Assembly (NCBI RefSeq): GCF_001591405.1
Contig: NZ_BCUV01000006.1
Coordinates: 1 to 64,000 of the forward strand
DNA from: Janibacter terrae NBRC 107853
GTDB taxonomy: Bacteria > Actinomycetota > Actinomycetes > Actinomycetales > Dermatophilaceae
Length of the DNA stretch: 64,000 nucleotides
Direction of reading: 5' to 3'
In this document: in pieces, positions 18,015-27,212 of the stretch
Layout of the letters: every line of letters begins with the position of its first letter
Position numbering within the stretch: the stretch's first letter is position 1
The notes under the pieces: model-generated
Seen by the model: only the letters and a program-made list of their open reading frames with translations
Databases searched by the model: none
What the model was told of the DNA's origin: nothing
Translations under genes and position numbers: made by a program

Positions 18015-19295
18015 ATGTCCCAGTCCTCCCAGACCCCCAGCCGGCTGGCTCCCCACGAGATCTGGCGCGGTGTCCACGCGACGGCACAAAGCGACGCCGT
18101 CGGCGGTGCGCTCCTGCTCGGTGCCACCGTCGTCGCGCTCGTGCTCGCCAACTCCGGCCTCGCGGACCTCTACACCTCCGTACGCGACTTCACCCTCGGC
18201 CCGCACGCGGTCCACCTCGACCTCACCGTCGGCGAGTGGGCCGCCGACGGGCTCCTCGCGATCTTCTTCTTCGTCGTCGGCCTGGAGCTCAAGGAGGAGT
18301 TCGTCGCCGGCAAGCTGCGCAACCCGCGCCAGGCGGCGCTGCCCATCGCCGCCGCATTCGGCGGCGTCGCCGTCCCCGCGCTGATCTTCACGGCGATCGC
18401 GCTCGCCTCGGACTCCGAGGGCGCGCTGCGCGGCTGGGCCATCCCGACGGCCACCGACATCGCCTTCGCCGTCGCCGTGCTCGCCGTCGTCGGACGCTTC
18501 CTGCCACCTGCACTGCGGGTCTTCCTGCTGACGCTGGCGATCGTCGACGACTTCATCGCCATCACGATCATCGCGATCGTCTACACCGAGGGCCTGCAGC
18601 TGCAGTGGCTGCTGCTCGCGCTCGTCCCGCTCGCGCTCTTCGCCGTCCTCGTCCAGCGGGGCGTCATCAGCTGGTGGCTGCTCGTCCCCCTCGGCGTGCT
18701 CACCTGGGCGCTCGTCCATGCCTCCGGGATCCACGCGACGGTGGCAGGGGTCCTCCTGGGGTTCACCGTGCCGGTCGTCGCCAGCGAGCGGGCGCGCGTC
18801 CTGGCGTCGACCGACGAGGACGGGACACCGGTCTACGACGGGATCGCCGCACACCTGGCGGACCAGTGGGGCGTCTTCACCACGCTCATCGCCGTGCCGG
18901 TCTTCGCCTTCTTCTCCGCCGGCGTGACCGTGGGGGGCCTCGACGGGTTCCGCGCCGCCCTGCAGGACCCGATCACCCTCGGGATCATCGCCGGCCTGTT
19001 CATCGGCAAGCCGATCGGCATCACGACGACGACCTACGTCCTCAGCCGGCTGCCGGCCTTCCAGCTCGACGAGTCGCTCCGCTGGCCGGACATCATCGGC
19101 ATGGGCTTCGTCGCCGGTGTGGGGTTCACCGTCTCGCTCCTCGTGGGTGAGCTCTCCTACGGCGCCGCCAGCGTCGCCGACGAGCACGTCAAGATCGGCG
19201 TCCTCCTCGGCTCGCTCGTCTCCGCGCTCGTCGGGGGGGCGCTGCTGGCCATGCGCAGCCGACGGGCCCAGCGGGCGGGTGCGACCGCCGCCTGA
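18015..19295 (+). CDS. nhaA: Na+/H+ antiporter NhaA
   Basis: A 426-residue membrane antiporter that exports Na+ in exchange for protons. The ion-binding aspartates are D148 (IPTATDIAFAVAVLA) and the pair D178-D179 (LAIVDDFIAITIIAI). About 12 membrane segments; LLAIFFFVVGLELKEEFVAG is another family signature. ATG 18015 is chosen as the first start in the family-like region; AAGG lies 12 nt upstream, a weak site. With ectABC and the ProP-like carrier it forms a salt-tolerance neighbourhood. Ends 7 nt from the convergent SDR gene. Confidence 0.95.
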   Translation: MSQSSQTPSRLAPHEIWRGVHATAQSDAVGGALLLGATVVALVLANSGLADLYTSVRDFTLGPHAVHLDLTVGEWAADGLLAIFFFVVGLELKEEFVAGKLRNPRQAALPIAAAFGGVAVPALIFTAIALASDSEGALRGWAIPTATDIAFAVAVLAVVGRFLPPALRVFLLTLAIVDDFIAITIIAIVYTEGLQLQWLLLALVPLALFAVLVQRGVISWWLLVPLGVLTWALVHASGIHATVAGVLLGFTVPVVASERARVLASTDEDGTPVYDGIAAHLADQWGVFTTLIAVPVFAFFSAGVTVGGLDGFRAALQDPITLGIIAGLFIGKPIGITTTTYVLSRLPAFQLDESLRWPDIIGMGFVAGVGFTVSLLVGELSYGAASVADEHVKIGVLLGSLVSALVGGALLAMRSRRAQRAGATAA

Positions 19296-19302
19296 CCCGG
19301 TG

Positions 19303-20205
19303 TCAGAAGACGGGCTTGCCGCCCGTCACGCCGAGCACCGTGCCCGAGACGTAGCTCGCCTCGCGAGGTGAGGCGAGGAAGACGAAGGCCCCCGCGCACT
19401 CCCCCGGCTGGCCGGCCCTGCCGAGGGGGGTGTCGGCGCCGAAGGCCTCGATCTTGTCCTCGTGCTGGGTGGCCGGCTGCAGGGGTGTCCAGATCGGCCC
19501 GGGTGCCACGGCGTTGACCCGCACCCCGCGCGGGCCGAGCTCGGCGGCGAGGTTCACGGTGAAGTTGTTGATGGCGGCCTTGGTCGACGCGTAGTCCAGC
19601 AGCGAGGTCGAAGGTTGGTAGGCCTGGATCGAGCTGACGTTGATGATGCTGGAGCCGCTGCCGAGGTGCGGCAGGGCCGCACGGGTCAGCCAGAAGAGCG
19701 CGTGCAGGTTGGTGCGCAGCACCCGCTCGATGCGTTCGTCACTCATGTCCTCCAGGCCCTCGTCACGGGCCATCTGCACGCCGGCGTTGTTGACGAGGAC
19801 GTCGAGACCGCCGAGACCCTGGACGGCGGCGTCGAGGACGTCGGTGCACGTGGTGCGTTCGCTCAGGTCGCCCGGGCACAGCACGGCCGTGCGACCAGCG
19901 TCGCGGACCCAGCCGGCCGTCGTCTCCGCGTCCTGCTGCTCCTCGGGCAGGTACCCGATGGCCACGTCGGCGCCCTCGCGGGCGAAGGCGATGGCGACGG
20001 CCCGACCGATGCCGGAGTCACCGCCGGTGATCAGGGCACGCAGGCCCTCGAGGCGACCGGACCCCACCCACGTGTCCTCGCCGTGGTCGGGTAACGGGTC
20101 CATGCGCTCGGTCGAGCCCGGGAGGGACTGCTGCTGCGCCGGGAATCCGCCGTCGGGGCCGGTGGCCATCCGGGCGGCGCGGACGCTCAGATCGGACTCG
20201 CTCAT
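19303..20205 (-). CDS. SDR-family oxidoreductase
   Basis: A 300-residue short-chain dehydrogenase with an extra N-terminal segment of about 45 residues (LPGSTERMDPLPDHGEDTW) typical of the YhdF/YdaD general-stress subgroup. NAD(P) motif TGGDSGIGRAVA, NNAG motif VLVNNAGVQM, catalytic serine in INVSSIQAYQ and Y-x-x-x-K in LLDYASTKAA. The substrate is unknown. ATG 20205 has AGGAG 7 nt upstream. Convergent with nhaA. Confidence 0.9.
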   Translation of the reverse strand: MSESDLSVRAARMATGPDGGFPAQQQSLPGSTERMDPLPDHGEDTWVGSGRLEGLRALITGGDSGIGRAVAIAFAREGADVAIGYLPEEQQDAETTAGWVRDAGRTAVLCPGDLSERTTCTDVLDAAVQGLGGLDVLVNNAGVQMARDEGLEDMSDERIERVLRTNLHALFWLTRAALPHLGSGSSIINVSSIQAYQPSTSLLDYASTKAAINNFTVNLAAELGPRGVRVNAVAPGPIWTPLQPATQHEDKIEAFGADTPLGRAGQPGECAGAFVFLASPREASYVSGTVLGVTGGKPVF

Positions 20206-20260
20206 GGCACGCTCCTGCTGTCGGGGGTGGTCGGAGCGGGACTACCCCCGAGGCAGGTGG

Positions 20261-20905
20261 TCAAACGACAGGTGCGCTCATCGCGTCGAGCAGCTGGGCC
20301 TCGGCTCGATCGAGGTAGGCGAGCAGTGCGTCCTCGGCGCCCACGTGGTCGCCGGCGGCCAGGAGCGACACCAGCTCGGCGTTGCCGGCCAGGTACGGCT
20401 CGTGGAAGGTCCGCGGGTCGGCCATCCTCGCGAAGACCAGGCGCATCTCCGCGAGGACCTGACGCATCGCCTCGTCGACCCGTCGGCTGCCGGCCAGGGC
20501 GGCCAGCCCCAGGTGGAAGTGCATGTTGGCCGAGCCGAGGGCCAGCCAGTCCTCGGCACCCGCGGCGGCCCTCCCTTCGTCCACCGCGGACCGCAGTCCC
20601 CGCAGGTCCGGCGACTCGATCGCGCACTGTCGCACCCCAGCGGTCTCGAGGATGCGCCGGAAGCGGTAGAGGTCGCGGACGTCGTCCGCGCCGAGGGCGC
20701 GCACGAAGACCCCGCGGTTGAACTCGTGGACGACGAGACGCTCGTGCCCGAGGAGGTGGAAGGCCTCGCGCAGGGTGTTGCGGGAGACGCCGAGCGCTGC
20801 GCCGATGCGCTCCTCCGACAGGCGCGTCCCCGGCCGCAGGTCGCCCTCGATGATGCGGGTGCGCAGCGCGTCCGCGACCTTCTCGCTCGCGCTCGTCCGC
20901 CCCAT
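20261..20905 (-). CDS. GntR-family (FadR/FCD) regulator next to pxpABC
   Basis: A 214-residue regulator: N-terminal winged helix (EKVADALRTRIIEGDLRPGT, LSEERIGAALGVSRNTLREA) and a C-terminal all-helical FCD ligand domain (about 75-205). It is divergent from the 5-oxoprolinase operon and an ideal GntR-type operator lies between them, so it probably controls pxpABC in response to 5-oxoproline or a related acid. ATG 20905 has a weak ribosome site; a GTG at 20950 with GAAGGG 8 nt upstream is an alternative that adds 15 residues. Confidence 0.9.
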   Translation of the reverse strand: MGRTSASEKVADALRTRIIEGDLRPGTRLSEERIGAALGVSRNTLREAFHLLGHERLVVHEFNRGVFVRALGADDVRDLYRFRRILETAGVRQCAIESPDLRGLRSAVDEGRAAAGAEDWLALGSANMHFHLGLAALAGSRRVDEAMRQVLAEMRLVFARMADPRTFHEPYLAGNAELVSLLAAGDHVGAEDALLAYLDRAEAQLLDAMSAPVV

Positions 20906-21003
20906 CGTCGCTCGGTCGCCCTCGAGCGCCGCGATCCAGTCCCGCCCCACGGCGACCACCCTTCGTGTCCAGTGGACCGACCCTATCGAATGGAGATTGC
21001 GGG

Positions 21004-21016
21004 ATTGTTGAACAAT
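21004..21016. promoter_or_regulatory. GntR/FadR-type operator between regulator and pxpA
   Basis: ATTGTTGAACAAT is a perfect 13-bp inverted repeat (TTGT...ACAA) that fits the FadR-subfamily consensus of GT and AC half-sites. It lies in the divergent region between the GntR gene and pxpA and stands out as AT-rich in a GC-rich context. Autoregulation and control of pxpABC are inferred. Confidence 0.65.
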
Positions 21017-21197
21017 CACTACCGTGATCGCCAGGCGCACAATGGGGTAACCCGGGCAGGCGCGCTCTCCTCGGAACGACTGGCGGGTCATCGGCGGGAC
21101 CGGGCTCGGCGCCACCGCGATGGTGGGTGCGGGTGCCAGCGGCAGCGTCGACCTCTGGACGTAGACCTCTCCACCAACCCCGACGACAGGAGCAGTG

Positions 21198-21965
21198 ATG
21201 CAGATCGACCTCAATGCCGACCTCGGCGAGAGCTTCGGCAGATGGACCCTCGGTGATGACGACGCGATGCTCGAGGTGGTGACGAGCGCCAACGTCGCCT
21301 GCGGCTTCCACGCAGGAGACCCGTCGGTGCTGCGGCACAGCTGCGAGCAGGCCGCAGTCCGGGGTGTCGCCGTCGGGGCCCAGGTCGGGTACCGGGACCT
21401 CCCGGGGTTCGGTCGCCGTTTCGTCGACGTCGCGCCGGCCGAGCTCACGGACGACGTGATCTACCAGATCGGGGCGCTCGAGGGATTCGCCCGCGTCGCC
21501 GGGACGCGCGTGAAGTACGTCAAGCCGCACGGCGCCCTGTACAACGCGATCGTCCACCACGAGGCACAGGCGGCCGCGGTCGTCGAGGCCGTGCTCGCCT
21601 ACGACCGGACGCTGCCGGTCATGGGTCTGCCCGGGTCGGTCTGGTTGCGTCTCGCGCAGGAGGCCGGCCTGACGACCGTGGGTGAGGCCTTCGCCGATCG
21701 TGCATACACGCCCGAGGGCACCCTCGTGTCCCGCCGTGAGCCCGGAGCCGTCCTCCACGACCCTGCCGAGATCGCCAGGCGCTGCGTGCGCATCGCGACG
21801 AAGGGCGAGGTCGTCGCCGTGGACGGGACGGTCGTCGCCGCGCCGGCCGGCTCGCTGTGCGTGCACGGGGACAGCCCGGGGGCCGTGGAGATCGCCCGAC
21901 AGGTCCGGGCGGGCCTGGAGGCGGCCGGTGTGGAGCTCACCCCCTTCGTCGGGAAGGCGACGTGA
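21198..21965 (+). CDS. pxpA: 5-oxoprolinase subunit PxpA
   Basis: A 255-residue LamB/YcsF-family protein; with PxpB and PxpC it opens 5-oxoproline to glutamate with ATP. Family core: [51 protein letters not shown] and [17 protein letters not shown] 21198 is preceded by a GTG codon at 21195; AGGAGC lies 5 nt before the ATG. Overlaps pxpB. First gene of the pxpABC operon, divergent from the GntR gene. Confidence 0.95.
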   Translation: MQIDLNADLGESFGRWTLGDDDAMLEVVTSANVACGFHAGDPSVLRHSCEQAAVRGVAVGAQVGYRDLPGFGRRFVDVAPAELTDDVIYQIGALEGFARVAGTRVKYVKPHGALYNAIVHHEAQAAAVVEAVLAYDRTLPVMGLPGSVWLRLAQEAGLTTVGEAFADRAYTPEGTLVSRREPGAVLHDPAEIARRCVRIATKGEVVAVDGTVVAAPAGSLCVHGDSPGAVEIARQVRAGLEAAGVELTPFVGKAT

Positions 21966-22576
21966 GGATCATGCCCTGCGCGGACGCCGGCGTCCTCGTC
22001 GAGATGGCCGGCATGAACGAGGTGCTGGCCCTCTACGCCCGTCTCGACGAGGACCCGCCGGACGGCGTCGTCGACATGGTCCCGGCGGCGACGACCCTGC
22101 TCATCACGATCGACCGCTCGCGCACGGACGTCGAGCGGCTCTCGCGTGAGATCTCGACGACCACGGTGGGGGCCCACGAGCTGGTCATGACCGGTGAGGT
22201 CGAGATCCCCGTCAGGTACGACGGGGAGGACCTCGCCGAGGTGGCGCGGCTCACCGGCCTGGACGAGCGCGGCGTCATCGAGGCCCACACCGGGACCCCC
22301 TGGACGGTGGCCTTCTGCGGCTTCGCGCCCGGTTTCGGCTACATGGTCGGCGGGGACCCGCGGCTGCAGGTACCCCGGCGCGACAACCCCCGCACCAGGG
22401 TCCCGCCGGGCTCCGTCGCGCTCGCCGGCGAGTTCTCCAGCGTCTACCCCCGCGAGTCGCCCGGCGGCTGGCAGCTCATCGGCCGCACCTCCCTCAAGGT
22501 GTGGGACATCCACCGGGAACCGCCGGCGCTGCTCGTGCCCGGCACCGTCGTGCGGTACGTCGAGGTCCGGTCGTGA
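21962..22576 (+). CDS. pxpB: 5-oxoprolinase subunit PxpB
   Basis: A 204-residue subunit of the 5-oxoprolinase complex (KipI-like domain). Signatures: [49 protein letters not shown] and [15 protein letters not shown]. The GTG start overlaps the pxpA stop by 3 nt (GTGA), implying coupled translation. Its own stop overlaps pxpC likewise. Confidence 0.94.
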   Translation: MRIMPCADAGVLVEMAGMNEVLALYARLDEDPPDGVVDMVPAATTLLITIDRSRTDVERLSREISTTTVGAHELVMTGEVEIPVRYDGEDLAEVARLTGLDERGVIEAHTGTPWTVAFCGFAPGFGYMVGGDPRLQVPRRDNPRTRVPPGSVALAGEFSSVYPRESPGGWQLIGRTSLKVWDIHREPPALLVPGTVVRYVEVRS

Positions 22577-23457
22577 GCCGGCCGCGCGCCCTCGAGGTCG
22601 TGACGACGGGACCACAGACGACCGTGCAGGACCTCGGTCGTGAGGGACTGGCCAGCCTCGGGGTCGGTCGCTCCGGGGCCGCCGACAGGCTGTCCCTGCG
22701 TCTGGCCAACCGGCTCCTCGGCAACCCCGAGGGGACGGCCGCACTCGAGGTGACCTTCGGGGGCTTGGAGCTGCGGGCGCGCGGAGGGATGTGGGTGACC
22801 GTCACCGGCGCCACGACTCCCATGACCGTCGACGGGCGGCCGGTGGGCCACGCGGGCGTGACCTGGGTCCCGGACGGGTCCTCCGTTCGTCTGGCACCGG
22901 CGACGGCGGGCCTACGCAGCTATCTCGGCGTGCGCGGCGGCATCGCGGTCGGGCCGGTGCTCCGCTCGCGGTCCACCGACACGATGGCCGTGCTCGGCCC
23001 AGCCGTGCCCGCCCCCGGCGACCTGCTGCCGGTCGGCCCGGCACCGACCACGCCGCTCCTGGTGGACCTGGCCCCGGTGCGGTACCCGAGCACCGGCCTG
23101 GTCCGGCTCAGGGTGGCTCCGGGACCCCGGACCGACTGGTTCGTCGCCGGCGCCCTCGACGTGCTCACCGGCGGCACCTACGAGGTGACGGCCGAGAGCA
23201 ACCGGGTGGGCATGAGGCTCGCCGGGCCGGTCCTCGAGCGCGCGCGCACCGAGGAGCTCAAGAGCGAGGGGATGGTGCCCGGCGCGCTGCAGGTCCCCCC
23301 GACGGGGCAACCGACGCTCTTCCTCGCCGACCACCCGGTCACCGGGGGCTACCCCGTCATCGGCGTCGTCCTCAGTGAGGACATCGGTCTGGCCGCCCAG
23401 GCGCAGCCCGGCCAGCACCTGCGCTTCGTCCTCACCGGAGGCGGCCCCCGTGGCTGA
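22573..23457 (+). CDS. pxpC: 5-oxoprolinase subunit PxpC
   Basis: A 294-residue subunit of 5-oxoprolinase (KipA/biotin-dependent carboxylase-like domain). Signatures: GPQTTVQDLGREG, GVGRSGAADRLSLRLANRLLG (cut: SGAADRLSLRLANRLLG), GGLELRARGG, YLGVRGG, SNRVGMRLAG and SEGMVPGALQVPPTGQP. GTG 22573 overlaps the pxpB stop. Last gene of the operon; after it comes about 200 bp without a supported gene. Confidence 0.94.
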   Translation: MSRPRALEVVTTGPQTTVQDLGREGLASLGVGRSGAADRLSLRLANRLLGNPEGTAALEVTFGGLELRARGGMWVTVTGATTPMTVDGRPVGHAGVTWVPDGSSVRLAPATAGLRSYLGVRGGIAVGPVLRSRSTDTMAVLGPAVPAPGDLLPVGPAPTTPLLVDLAPVRYPSTGLVRLRVAPGPRTDWFVAGALDVLTGGTYEVTAESNRVGMRLAGPVLERARTEELKSEGMVPGALQVPPTGQPTLFLADHPVTGGYPVIGVVLSEDIGLAAQAQPGQHLRFVLTGGGPRG

Positions 23458-23665
23458 TCCCGACGCCCGACGTCACCGAGCCCGGTGAGGTCTCGTGCGC
23501 GACGTCCGGCGCGAGGAGCTGGTGGCCTGCCTCATCGGGGCCCGCGGGGCCACCCGCACGCGGCCGCCATGAGGCATCGTCCCCCCTTCGCCGTCGGCCA
23601 TGCCCCGAGGATGATGGCGGTCACCGACGCGCGGGACAGCGACTACCTGGTGCCGTGACGCGACG
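23458..23665. other. 208-bp intergenic gap, no gene seen
   Basis: Convergent space between pxpC and the VWA gene. It contains one CGAAGGGGG word (reverse strand, 23582-23590) and a 29-codon open frame without a ribosome site. No clear hairpin or family match is visible. Confidence 0.4.
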
Positions 23666-25678
23666 TCAGGTCCCGAACCAGAACCCGCGTCCGCCGAACC
23701 AGTCCCCGTACCTCGACTCGTCGGCGCCGCCCGGACGACGCGAGCCGAGGTAGGAGCCGACGACGGCCGCCCCGAGGTCGTCGAGCTCCGGGGCGACCAC
23801 CCGGCCACCGGCGCGTCGCGCGAGGGTCTCGACGAACCGTGCCAGTCCAGGGTCCTCACCGAGGCGGAAGAAGGTCGTCTGGGCGCCGAGGCGCGCGGCG
23901 TTGTCGAGCTCGCGGACGGTGACGGCGATCGTCAGCGGGTGCGGCGGGTAGTCGAAGAAGGTCTCACCCCCCGGCTCGAGGTGCGCGGTCGGCTCACCGT
24001 CGGTGACCACGAGCAGGACCGGCTGCGCCGACGGGTGCTTGCGGAAGTGACGGTTGGCGAGCAGCAGCGCGTGGTGGAGATTGGTCCCCTTGTCCCAGAA
24101 GGCATCGAGCTCCGTGAGCTCCTCGACGTCCATGACCGAGGCGTACCGGCCGAAGCCGATGAGCTGCAGGTGGTCCCCGCGGAACCGGGTGCGGATGAGC
24201 GTGTGCAGCGCCAGGGCCGTGCGCTTCATCGGGACCCAGCGCCCGTCCATCGCCATGGAGAAGGAGGTGTCGACGAGCAGCGCGACGGCTGCCTGCGTGC
24301 GGGCCTCGGTCTCGGAGACCTCGATGTCGTCGGTGGTGATCGCCCGGGTGCCGCCGTCGGCAGCCCGGCGCAGGACCCCGTTGAGCACCGTGCGGGGGAT
24401 GTCCCACGGCTCGGTGTCGCCGAACTCCCACGGACGGGTCGCCCCAGACCGCTCCCCTGCCGCGCCGGCCTGACGCAGGTCACGCTGGCCCTGGCGCCCG
24501 GACATGCGCTGGGCGATGTCACGCAGGAGGGACCTGCCCAGCTGGCGCATGGCCTTGGGGGTGAGGCGCAGCTGTCCCTGCGAGTCCCGGCGCACGGAGC
24601 CGCTCGTCCGCAGGGCCTGCTCGAGGTCGCGGAGGGCACGCGCGTCGACGGCCGCCTGCTCGCCGAGCTGCCGGGCGAGCTCGTCGAGGTCGATGTCGTC
24701 GAGCCGGGCACCGCCGTAGGACTGGGAGAGCTGCTCTCCCAGCGCGTCGAGCCGGGCGATGTCCTGGAGGAGACCCGTGCCGTCGCCGAGCCCGAGGCCC
24801 TCGTCGCCGGACAGCTGCTCGGCGCCACCCCAGTCCTCACCGGGTCGCAGGGCCCGGAGGTTGCCGTCGAGCCGGCTCAACGACTCCATGAGTGCCGGCG
24901 ACCCGAAGGCCTGTGCCGAGAGCTGCATGAGCTCCTCGCGCTGCTCAGGGGTCATCGAGTTGAGCAAGCGCTGGCCTGCGGCGGCCCGCTGCGCCATGGC
25001 GTCGATCAGTTCCTCGACGTCCTGCGGCCCCTCCGGGAAGAAGTCCCCGTGCCGGTCCATGAACTGCGCGAAGTCCTCCGGGGTGTCCTCGCCGCGGGCG
25101 TGCTTCTCGAGCAGCTCGTTGAGGTCGCGCAGCATCGCGTCGATCGCCGCCCGGTCCTCGTCGGTGGCGCCCTCGAGCGCCTGCTTCATCCCCGCGAACC
25201 GCTGGTCGAGGACCTCGCGGCCGAGCAGGTCCTTGATCCGCTCGTAGTCGGCTCGTGCCTGCGAGGACTGCCACGGGTAGTCCTGCAGCTCGTCCACTGC
25301 TGCGGCCGTCGAGGAGGGGAGGTTGTCCAGGCGCATCTGGGCGAAGCCGCGCTCGAGGTCGTCGAGGTGCGCGTCGCGGGCCAGCTGCTTGCGCTCCTCG
25401 AGGACCGCGCGGTCGAGCAGCTCGCGGACCTCGCGCAGGGTGCCGTCGAGGCCGTGCTGCTGGAGGAGCTCGCGCCGGCGCTCGTTGACCCGTCGCGCCA
25501 GGTCGTCCAGCCCCGTCCGGCCACTCCCGCCACGGCGCAGGAACTCCTGCAGGGCGCGCTCGGGCGAGGAGCCGCCCATGACCCGGTCGCCGATGGCGTC
25601 GAGGGCCTCGGCGATGTCGACGGGCGGGGCGAGCGGGTCGCCGCCGTCGTAGCGGCGGAATCGACTGCTACTGGCCAT
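23666..25678 (-). CDS. VWA-domain protein paired with MoxR ATPase
   Basis: A 670-residue protein. The first 440 residues are helical and charged (segments such as LLEKHARGEDTPEDFAQFMD). The C-terminal 200 residues are a von Willebrand A domain with an intact MIDAS DxSxS (D470-T-S-F-S) and VTDGEPTAH. Such proteins partner MoxR-type AAA+ ATPases, as in Mg-chelatase D/I, to remodel or insert metals into client proteins. Its ATG at 25678 lies inside the end of the MoxR gene (11-nt overlap). No client protein is apparent nearby. Confidence 0.9.
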   Translation of the reverse strand: MASSSRFRRYDGGDPLAPPVDIAEALDAIGDRVMGGSSPERALQEFLRRGGSGRTGLDDLARRVNERRRELLQQHGLDGTLREVRELLDRAVLEERKQLARDAHLDDLERGFAQMRLDNLPSSTAAAVDELQDYPWQSSQARADYERIKDLLGREVLDQRFAGMKQALEGATDEDRAAIDAMLRDLNELLEKHARGEDTPEDFAQFMDRHGDFFPEGPQDVEELIDAMAQRAAAGQRLLNSMTPEQREELMQLSAQAFGSPALMESLSRLDGNLRALRPGEDWGGAEQLSGDEGLGLGDGTGLLQDIARLDALGEQLSQSYGGARLDDIDLDELARQLGEQAAVDARALRDLEQALRTSGSVRRDSQGQLRLTPKAMRQLGRSLLRDIAQRMSGRQGQRDLRQAGAAGERSGATRPWEFGDTEPWDIPRTVLNGVLRRAADGGTRAITTDDIEVSETEARTQAAVALLVDTSFSMAMDGRWVPMKRTALALHTLIRTRFRGDHLQLIGFGRYASVMDVEELTELDAFWDKGTNLHHALLLANRHFRKHPSAQPVLLVVTDGEPTAHLEPGGETFFDYPPHPLTIAVTVRELDNAARLGAQTTFFRLGEDPGLARFVETLARRAGGRVVAPELDDLGAAVVGSYLGSRRPGGADESRYGDWFGGRGFWFGT

Positions 25679-27068
25679 ACACGGTCTCGCCCCCCGCCGT
25701 GTCCTTGCCGATCTTGCGGGCGAGGTACAGCCCCTCGAGGGCCAGCTCGAGGGCCGCTGCACGCTCCCCCTCGGAGTCGGAGCCCAGTCGCTCGAAGACC
25801 TCGTCGTAGAGATCGGACTCCCCGAGCGCGGGCAGCCCGTCGAGGAAGTCGTGGGCGGTCACCTGCTCACCGGTGGCGATCTCGGCCCCCTCCTCGACGG
25901 CGCGCACGAGCGGCCCGAAGTCGATCCCCCGCACGAGGTGTCGAACGGTGTCCGCGACCGCGGTCCGGAGCAGGTGGGTGAGGATCTCGTGCTCCCGCCC
26001 CTCCTCGCCGCTCTCGAACTCGATCTTGCCGCCGAGGACCTCGACCGCGGTCTCCAGGTCGACGACCCGGGCGACGGCCTCCCCTTCGTCCTGCCGGGCC
26101 GCCCGGTGCAGGGCGGACGCGGCGACGGTCTCCGCCCCGGCGATCGTGAACCGCGCGCTCACCCCGCTGCGCTGGTCGACGGCCGAGGACTCGCGCAGGT
26201 TGCGGGTGAACCGGGCGAGGACCTCGAGGAGGTGGTCGGGCACGTGCGCGACGAGGTGGGCCTCCTGCCGGGTCACCGCGATCTCCGACTCGAGCTCGCG
26301 CGGGTAGTGCGTGCGGATCTCGGCCCCGAAGCGGTCCTTGAGCGGCGTGATGATCCGCCCGCGGTTGGTGTAGTCCTCGGGGTTGGCGCTGGCCAGGACG
26401 AGCACGTCGAGAGGCAGACGCAGGACGTACCCGCGGACCTGGATGTCACGCTCCTCCATGACGTTGAGCATCGCGACCTGGATGCGCTCGGCGAGGTCCG
26501 GCAGCTCGTTGATCGTCACGATGCCGCGGTGGCTGCGCGGGATGAGCCCGAAGTGGATCGTCTCGGGGTCGCCGAGGGCACGGCCCTCGGCGACCTTCAT
26601 CGGGTCGACGTCACCGATGAGGTCCGCCACGGAGGTGTCGGGGGTGGCCAGCTTTTCGACATAGCGCTCGTCGCGGTGGCGCCACACGACGGGAAGGGAG
26701 TCGCCCAGCTCCTCCGCGCGCCGCCGGGAGGCGTGGGTGATCGGCTCGAAGGGGTGCTCCGCGAGCGCGGAGCCCTCGATGACCGGGGTCCACTCGTCGA
26801 GCAACCCGGCGATCGTGCGCAGCAACCGGGTCTTGCCCTGCCCACGCTCGCCGAGGAGGACGATGTCGTGCCCGGCGAGCAGGGCTCGCTCGACCTGCGG
26901 GATGACGGTGTCCGCGTACCCGTGCAGCCCGGGCCACGGGTCCTCGCCGGCGCGCAGGCGCGCGAGGAGGTTGTCGCGCAGCTCCACCCGCAGGGGCTTG
27001 GCGACGTGGCCGGCGGCACGCAGCCCACCGACGGTCGAGATGGTCGGGGCGGCAGTCGAGGTGCTCAC
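25668..27068 (-). CDS. MoxR-type AAA+ ATPase
   Basis: A 466-residue AAA+ ATPase related to magnesium-chelatase subunit I. Walker A GERGQGKT at 73-80; sensor and arginine-finger region SHRGIVTINELPDLAERIQVA (in part: GIVTINELPDLAERIQ), VLASANPEDYTNRGR and PLKDRFGAEIRTHYP. It is followed with overlap by the VWA gene, the usual ATPase/adaptor pair. GTG 27068 has no ribosome site but a TAGCCT box 7 nt upstream, so it is probably leaderless. Divergent from the 82-residue gene at 27213. Confidence 0.92.
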   Translation of the reverse strand: MSTSTAAPTISTVGGLRAAGHVAKPLRVELRDNLLARLRAGEDPWPGLHGYADTVIPQVERALLAGHDIVLLGERGQGKTRLLRTIAGLLDEWTPVIEGSALAEHPFEPITHASRRRAEELGDSLPVVWRHRDERYVEKLATPDTSVADLIGDVDPMKVAEGRALGDPETIHFGLIPRSHRGIVTINELPDLAERIQVAMLNVMEERDIQVRGYVLRLPLDVLVLASANPEDYTNRGRIITPLKDRFGAEIRTHYPRELESEIAVTRQEAHLVAHVPDHLLEVLARFTRNLRESSAVDQRSGVSARFTIAGAETVAASALHRAARQDEGEAVARVVDLETAVEVLGGKIEFESGEEGREHEILTHLLRTAVADTVRHLVRGIDFGPLVRAVEEGAEIATGEQVTAHDFLDGLPALGESDLYDEVFERLGSDSEGERAAALELALEGLYLARKIGKDTAGGETVYGQ

Positions 27069-27075
27069 CGCACCG

Positions 27076-27081
27076 AGGCTA
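27076..27081 (-). promoter_or_regulatory. -10 box of a leaderless moxR promoter
   Basis: TAGCCT on the minus strand, 7 nt before the GTG at 27068, with no Shine-Dalgarno between. No good -35 hexamer is visible. Confidence 0.4.
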
Positions 27082-27212
27082 GACCCCTGTGCTGACAGGC
27101 GACCCCTCCGCGAGGCACGAGATCGGGCACCCGCCGCCGGGGCAGCGGTGCATGGATCGCGGGGTCGGGGGTAGGTCGAGGGCGACCACACGCGAGCGAT
27201 AGGACGAAGCCG

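Noticed and set aside
21060-21171. Short plus-strand frame ending NDWRVIGGTGLGATAMV... before pxpA
   Set aside because: No start codon or ribosome site, and no family match; treated as intergenic.
23939-25981. Plus-strand frame of 680 codons over the VWA gene
   Set aside because: Antisense shadow; the minus strand has a clear VWA domain.
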